Notes under the pieces: model-generated
The model's database searches: none
Told to the model about the DNA's origin: nothing
What the model saw: the letters and a program-made list of their open reading frames with translations, nothing else
Part shown: positions 6,432 to 8,899 of the stretch, one piece after another
How the letters are laid out: each line of letters opens with the position of its first letter
How positions within the stretch are numbered: position 1 is the first letter of the stretch
Made by a program: the position numbers and the translations under genes
Assembly (NCBI GenBank): GCA_045657645.1
Contig: JAZOTL010000080.1
Coordinates: 1 to 8,899, forward strand
Reading direction: 5' to 3'
DNA: 8,899 nt
Source of the DNA: RGIG7300 sp045657645
GTDB lineage: Bacteria > Bacillota > Clostridia > Oscillospirales > CAG-272

Positions 6432-7136
6432 TTAAGCTTTTTTGATTTGTGCAACACGCCAATTCCCGCCGTAGTCACGGTATACACGGCATTGGCATAG
6501 TTTTTCTATTGCTTCCTTCTGGTCGTAGCCTATTTCCAAAAGCATATGTCCTCCTGCTTTAAGGCAGGGAAGATAGTCGGAAATAAGAGCGCGGTAGAAG
6601 GTAAGTCCGTCCTTTCCGCCGTCAAGGGCTATAAAGGGCTCCTGTTGTACCGTATCAAGCCCTTTTATAACGTCTGTTGCAATATATGGCGGATTGGATA
6701 AAATAATATCAAAGGTATCCTTTTTAAACGGGATTTCTTTAAGCATATCAAAGCAGAAAAATTCGCATCTGTCATATACGCCTAAAAGCTTTGCATTTTC
6801 CTTTGCGCAGGAAAGTGCCTCGCTTGAAATATCACAAAACATACAACGGGCGGTTGGGCATTCTCTTAAAACGCTTAGCCCTATGCATCCGCTGCCTGTG
6901 CAGATATCAAGTATATATGCGTTTTCACCTACAAGTGGAACTGCTTTTTCTACAAGAAGCTCGGTATCGGGGCGGGGGATAAGGCAGGCGCGATTTAGCT
7001 TAAAGGTATCACGCCAAAAGTACCACTCCCCTATAATATATGCAAGGGGTTCGCCTTCATCAAGGCGTTGTATTGCACTTTCAAGCTCTACGCCCGAAAA
7101 ATGCTCACAAAGGATAGAATACTCTCTGTTATTCAT
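6432..7136 (-). CDS. prmC: Release factor glutamine N5-methyltransferase
   Basis: A 234-residue SAM-dependent methyltransferase that modifies the Gln of the GGQ motif in release factors RF1 and RF2. Motifs (counting from this ATG): EPLAYIIGEWYF (29-40), IPRPDTELLVEKA (53-65), the SAM-binding LDICTGSGCIGLSVL (76-90), the catalytic NPPY (148-151), and ALDGGKDGL (170-178). The family is usually about 280 residues, so the N-terminal substrate-binding helical domain is short here. I chose the ATG at 7136, which overlaps the DUF1385 stop by 8 nt (ATGAATAA) and fits translational coupling. An in-frame TTG at 7166 would add 10 residues but lies deep in the upstream gene. In many Firmicutes prmC follows prfA; no prfA is seen next to it here. 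Confidence 0.9.
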   Translation of the reverse strand: MNNREYSILCEHFSGVELESAIQRLDEGEPLAYIIGEWYFWRDTFKLNRACLIPRPDTELLVEKAVPLVGENAYILDICTGSGCIGLSVLRECPTARCMFCDISSEALSCAKENAKLLGVYDRCEFFCFDMLKEIPFKKDTFDIILSNPPYIATDVIKGLDTVQQEPFIALDGGKDGLTFYRALISDYLPCLKAGGHMLLEIGYDQKEAIEKLCQCRVYRDYGGNWRVAQIKKA

Positions 7137-8154
7137 TTTCAGCGTTGGGTGTATTCTCGGTATCAACTGCCTCTTCGGCGCATTCCTCTGCCTTGTTTTC
7201 TACTGTAAAATCGGGGAACACTTCGGGCAGGGCAGATTTGATTGCTGCTATTGCAATTTCTATCTGTTCATCGTCGGGTTCACGGGTAGTAATACGCTGT
7301 ATCCAAAGACCGGGAGCAGAAAGTGTGCGGGTTAATGCATTATCGTGCTTTCCGGCAACCATAATAAATTCAAAGCCTATACCAACTACAACGGGGAGTA
7401 AGGGAAGCTTTATAAGCATACGTAACAGAATATTATCCCAAGGAACAAAGGGAAGGGAGAAAATAAGAATGCTTATAATAAGTATCACAAACATAAAGCT
7501 TGTGCCGCAACGGGGGTGGAAGCGTTTGAACTTCTTTACGTTTTCAACGGTAAGCTCTTCACCTGCTTCGTAGCAGAAGATGCTCTTGTGCTCTGCGCCG
7601 TGGTATTCAAAGGTTCTTCTTATATCCTTTAAGAGTGATACCACCCAAAGGTAGCCAAGGAAAATAAGTATTTTTATAACACCCTCTACCACGTTTTTGA
7701 AATAACCAAGATTTTCACCTGTGAGATTGTCTATACCCTTTGTAATAGCGCTTGGCAGAAGAATGAAAAGTCCTACCGAAAGGGCAACCCCAAGGATTGT
7801 GGCAATAACCATTACTATATCAACGATGCTTTTGCCAAAGTGCTTGTTGAGCCATTTTTCAAACTTTCCGGGTTCCTCTTCTTCAAGTCCGTATGCTTCG
7901 GCGGATATGTTCAGCGCCTTGAAGCTCTGCATAAAGGATTCTATCATTCCCACAACGCCGCGGACTATAGGAAGATTTAAGAATTTGTATTTGGTACGAA
8001 GGGATGTTACCTTTTCCTTATGAACGGTAATCGTGCCGTCCTCTTTGCGTACTGCAACGGCAAGATCCTCTTTTGATTTCATCATAACGCCTTCAAGAAC
8101 GGCGGCTCCGCCCACTGCTCCCAAACGGCAATTTTTTACTGTATTTTTAGACAC
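7129..8154 (-). CDS. DUF1385 family membrane protein (YqhQ-like)
   Basis: A 341-residue conserved protein with the DUF1385 signatures: GGAAVLEGVMMKS (15-27), PIVRGVVGMIES (62-73), YHGAEHKSIFCYE (184-196), HPRCGTSF (213-220), and PGLWIQRITTREPDD (281-295). Four membrane segments are likely (about 111-135, 154-176, 219-240 and 246-268). The conserved His/Glu/Cys loop lies between the second and third. The C-terminal 20 residues form an acidic, alanine-rich tail. The family is widespread in Firmicutes, often near prmC and prfA, and I know no established function. HGAEH has the spacing H-x-x-E-H seen in inverted-zincin metallopeptidases, which invites but does not prove a metal site. The GTG start is set by GAGGA 6 nt upstream. 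It is the first gene of the operon and overlaps prmC. Confidence 0.93.
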   Translation of the reverse strand: MSKNTVKNCRLGAVGGAAVLEGVMMKSKEDLAVAVRKEDGTITVHKEKVTSLRTKYKFLNLPIVRGVVGMIESFMQSFKALNISAEAYGLEEEEPGKFEKWLNKHFGKSIVDIVMVIATILGVALSVGLFILLPSAITKGIDNLTGENLGYFKNVVEGVIKILIFLGYLWVVSLLKDIRRTFEYHGAEHKSIFCYEAGEELTVENVKKFKRFHPRCGTSFMFVILIISILIFSLPFVPWDNILLRMLIKLPLLPVVVGIGFEFIMVAGKHDNALTRTLSAPGLWIQRITTREPDDEQIEIAIAAIKSALPEVFPDFTVENKAEECAEEAVDTENTPNAENE

Positions 8155-8160
8155 GCTAAT

Positions 8161-8165
8161 TCCTC
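8161..8165 (-). promoter_or_regulatory. Ribosome binding site of the DUF1385 gene
   Basis: On the - strand GAGGA lies 6 nt before the GTG at 8154. The next in-frame ATG codons fall inside the conserved EGVMMKS motif, too far in to be the start, so GTG is preferred. Confidence 0.65.
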
Positions 8166-8190
8166 TTTTATAAAAATTTCTTTACATTAA

Positions 8191-8219
8191 ATTATATCAT
8201 AAAACTTGATTTATGTATA
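8191..8219 (-). promoter_or_regulatory. Promoter of the DUF1385-prmC-ddl-murI operon
   Basis: On the - strand a perfect extended -10, TGATATAAT (TATAAT at 8196-8191, TG at 8199-8198), lies 17 bp from a weak -35 TATACA (8219-8214, four of six consensus bases). Transcription would start near 8184, leaving a leader of about 30 nt, too short for a riboswitch or T-box. Confidence 0.65.
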
Positions 8220-8220
8220 T

Positions 8221-8237
8221 AGTTTTTCAAAAAAACT
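8221..8237. repeat. Inverted repeat upstream of the - strand promoter
   Basis: AGTTTTT and AAAAACT form a perfect 7-bp inverted repeat around CAA, one base upstream of the -35 box of the DUF1385 operon. It could be a regulator site, but homopolymer-rich DNA makes chance likely. Confidence 0.3.
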
Positions 8238-8320
8238 CGTTTTGAATTTATTATTTGAGCAAAGGGTAGGCAAATTACTTCAAAAATATCGTAAAATAAG
8301 GATTTTTTTAATTTTATAAC

Positions 8321-8349
8321 TTGATTTTTGTCGTATATTGTATTATCAT
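8321..8349 (+). promoter_or_regulatory. Promoter of pfkA
   Basis: TTGATT at 8321-8326, a 17-bp spacer, and TATCAT at 8344-8349 (five of six matches to TATAAT). A start near 8356 would leave a leader of about 28 nt before the ATG at 8384. The divergent promoter of the DUF1385 operon lies about 100 bp away. Confidence 0.6.
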
Positions 8350-8383
8350 AGAAAGGTAAATTAACAATTTTAGGAGAATAAAA

Positions 8384-8899
8384 ATGAACGGAAAATTCAG
8401 AAGAATAGGCGTACTTACCTCCGGTGGTGATGCTCCCGGTATGAATGCGGCAGTTCGCGCCGTTGCCCGTGCAGCTATCCAGCGCGGTGTTGAGGTAGTA
8501 GCTATTTATGAAGGCTATAAGGGTCTTATAACCGAAAATCTCAAGGTAATAGGCAACAGAGATGTTTCCAATATAATTAACGTAGGTGGCACTTCACTTT
8601 ATTCCGACCGTTGTCTTGAATTCAAGACCGAAGAGGGTATGGCAAAGGCTATTGCTACCTGTAAGAAGTATGATATAGACGGTATAGTTGCTATCGGCGG
8701 CGACGGTACCTTCCGTGGTGCTACCGACCTTTCCCTCAGAGGTATTCCCACAATAGGTATCCCCGGTACTATTGATAACGATATTACATCTACCGATTAT
8801 TCTATCGGCTTTGATACCGCAATGAATACCGTGCTTGAAATGGTTGACAGACTCCGCGATACATGTGAATCCCACGCAAGATGTAACGTTGTTGAGGTT
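8384..8899 (+). CDS. pfkA: ATP-dependent 6-phosphofructokinase, N-terminal part (partial)
   Basis: The first 172 codons are present and the gene runs off the right edge; the family is usually about 320 residues. It phosphorylates fructose 6-phosphate to fructose 1,6-bisphosphate in glycolysis. Visible motifs: LTSGGDAPGMNAAVRA (11-26), IYEGYKGLI (41-49), GGTSLYSDRC (68-77), AIGGDGTFRGA (103-113), IPGTIDNDI (126-134) with catalytic base Asp131, TDYSIGFDTAMNT (137-149), and RLRDTCESHAR (156-166). Gly108 in GGDG and Gly128 in PGTIDND are the residues typical of ATP-using enzymes; PPi-dependent ones have Asp and Lys there. GSARC is the commoner form of the SDRC segment. The ATG is preceded by TAGGAG, spacing 7. 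Confidence 0.97.
   Translation, partial: MNGKFRRIGVLTSGGDAPGMNAAVRAVARAAIQRGVEVVAIYEGYKGLITENLKVIGNRDVSNIINVGGTSLYSDRCLEFKTEEGMAKAIATCKKYDIDGIVAIGGDGTFRGATDLSLRGIPTIGIPGTIDNDITSTDYSIGFDTAMNTVLEMVDRLRDTCESHARCNVVEV

Noticed and set aside
7137..7166. TTG start at 7166 giving a 244-residue PrmC
   Set aside because: It extends 38 nt into the upstream gene and adds ten residues (MIPRIHPTLK) that resemble nothing in the family. The ATG at 7136 with an 8-nt overlap is more natural, though not proven.
7145..7573. 142-codon open frame on the + strand opposite the DUF1385 gene
   Set aside because: Serine-rich composition arises from the complement of the DUF1385 codons; no family match and no ribosome site.
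8155..8383. Riboswitch or T-box leader in the divergent spacer
   Set aside because: Predicted leaders on both sides are only about 30 nt and no terminator-like hairpin with a T-tract lies before either start codon.

Overview
The window looks like a piece of chromosome from a low-GC Gram-positive bacterium, most likely a Clostridia member of the Ruminococcaceae/Oscillospiraceae type. This is inferred from the AT-rich intergenic DNA, frequent ATA isoleucine codons, strong AGGAGG-like ribosome binding sites, short canonical promoters, and the gene set (VanZ-like protein, DUF1385 protein next to prmC, bacterial ATP-type PfkA). No mobile element, tRNA, rRNA, CRISPR array or phage gene was seen.

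Left part, + strand (1-4526): the last 24 codons of EF-Tu (tuf) are followed by a hairpin, then a GTG-started VanZ-family membrane protein. A well-formed extended -10 promoter at 661-689 then starts a compact four-gene operon. It encodes a long-form membrane NDP-sugar 4,6-dehydratase (WbpM/PglF/CapD type), an 88-residue PqqD-like protein, a small S24/S26-type serine peptidase-like protein with no membrane anchor, and a PF14907-type nucleotidyltransferase-like protein. The last three are tightly packed behind the dehydratase, with direct abutment, an ATGA overlap and a 7-nt gap. The operon ends at a strong bidirectional terminator. There is no radical SAM enzyme, precursor peptide, glycosyltransferase or flippase in it, so the PqqD/peptidase/nucleotidyltransferase trio is the least explained and most interesting content of the window.

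Right part, - strand (8154 down to 4587): one operon, read from an extended -10 promoter at 8191-8219, encodes a DUF1385 membrane protein, PrmC (release-factor glutamine methyltransferase), D-alanine-D-alanine ligase and glutamate racemase. The last two supply D-amino-acid building blocks for peptidoglycan. It converges on the surface-polysaccharide operon and shares its terminator.

Right edge, + strand (8384-8899): a divergent promoter and the first 172 codons of ATP-dependent 6-phosphofructokinase (pfkA). Overall the window links housekeeping genes (tuf, prmC, pfkA) to cell-envelope functions (VanZ, dehydratase, Ddl, MurI, DUF1385). No stretch longer than 300 bases lacks a gene.
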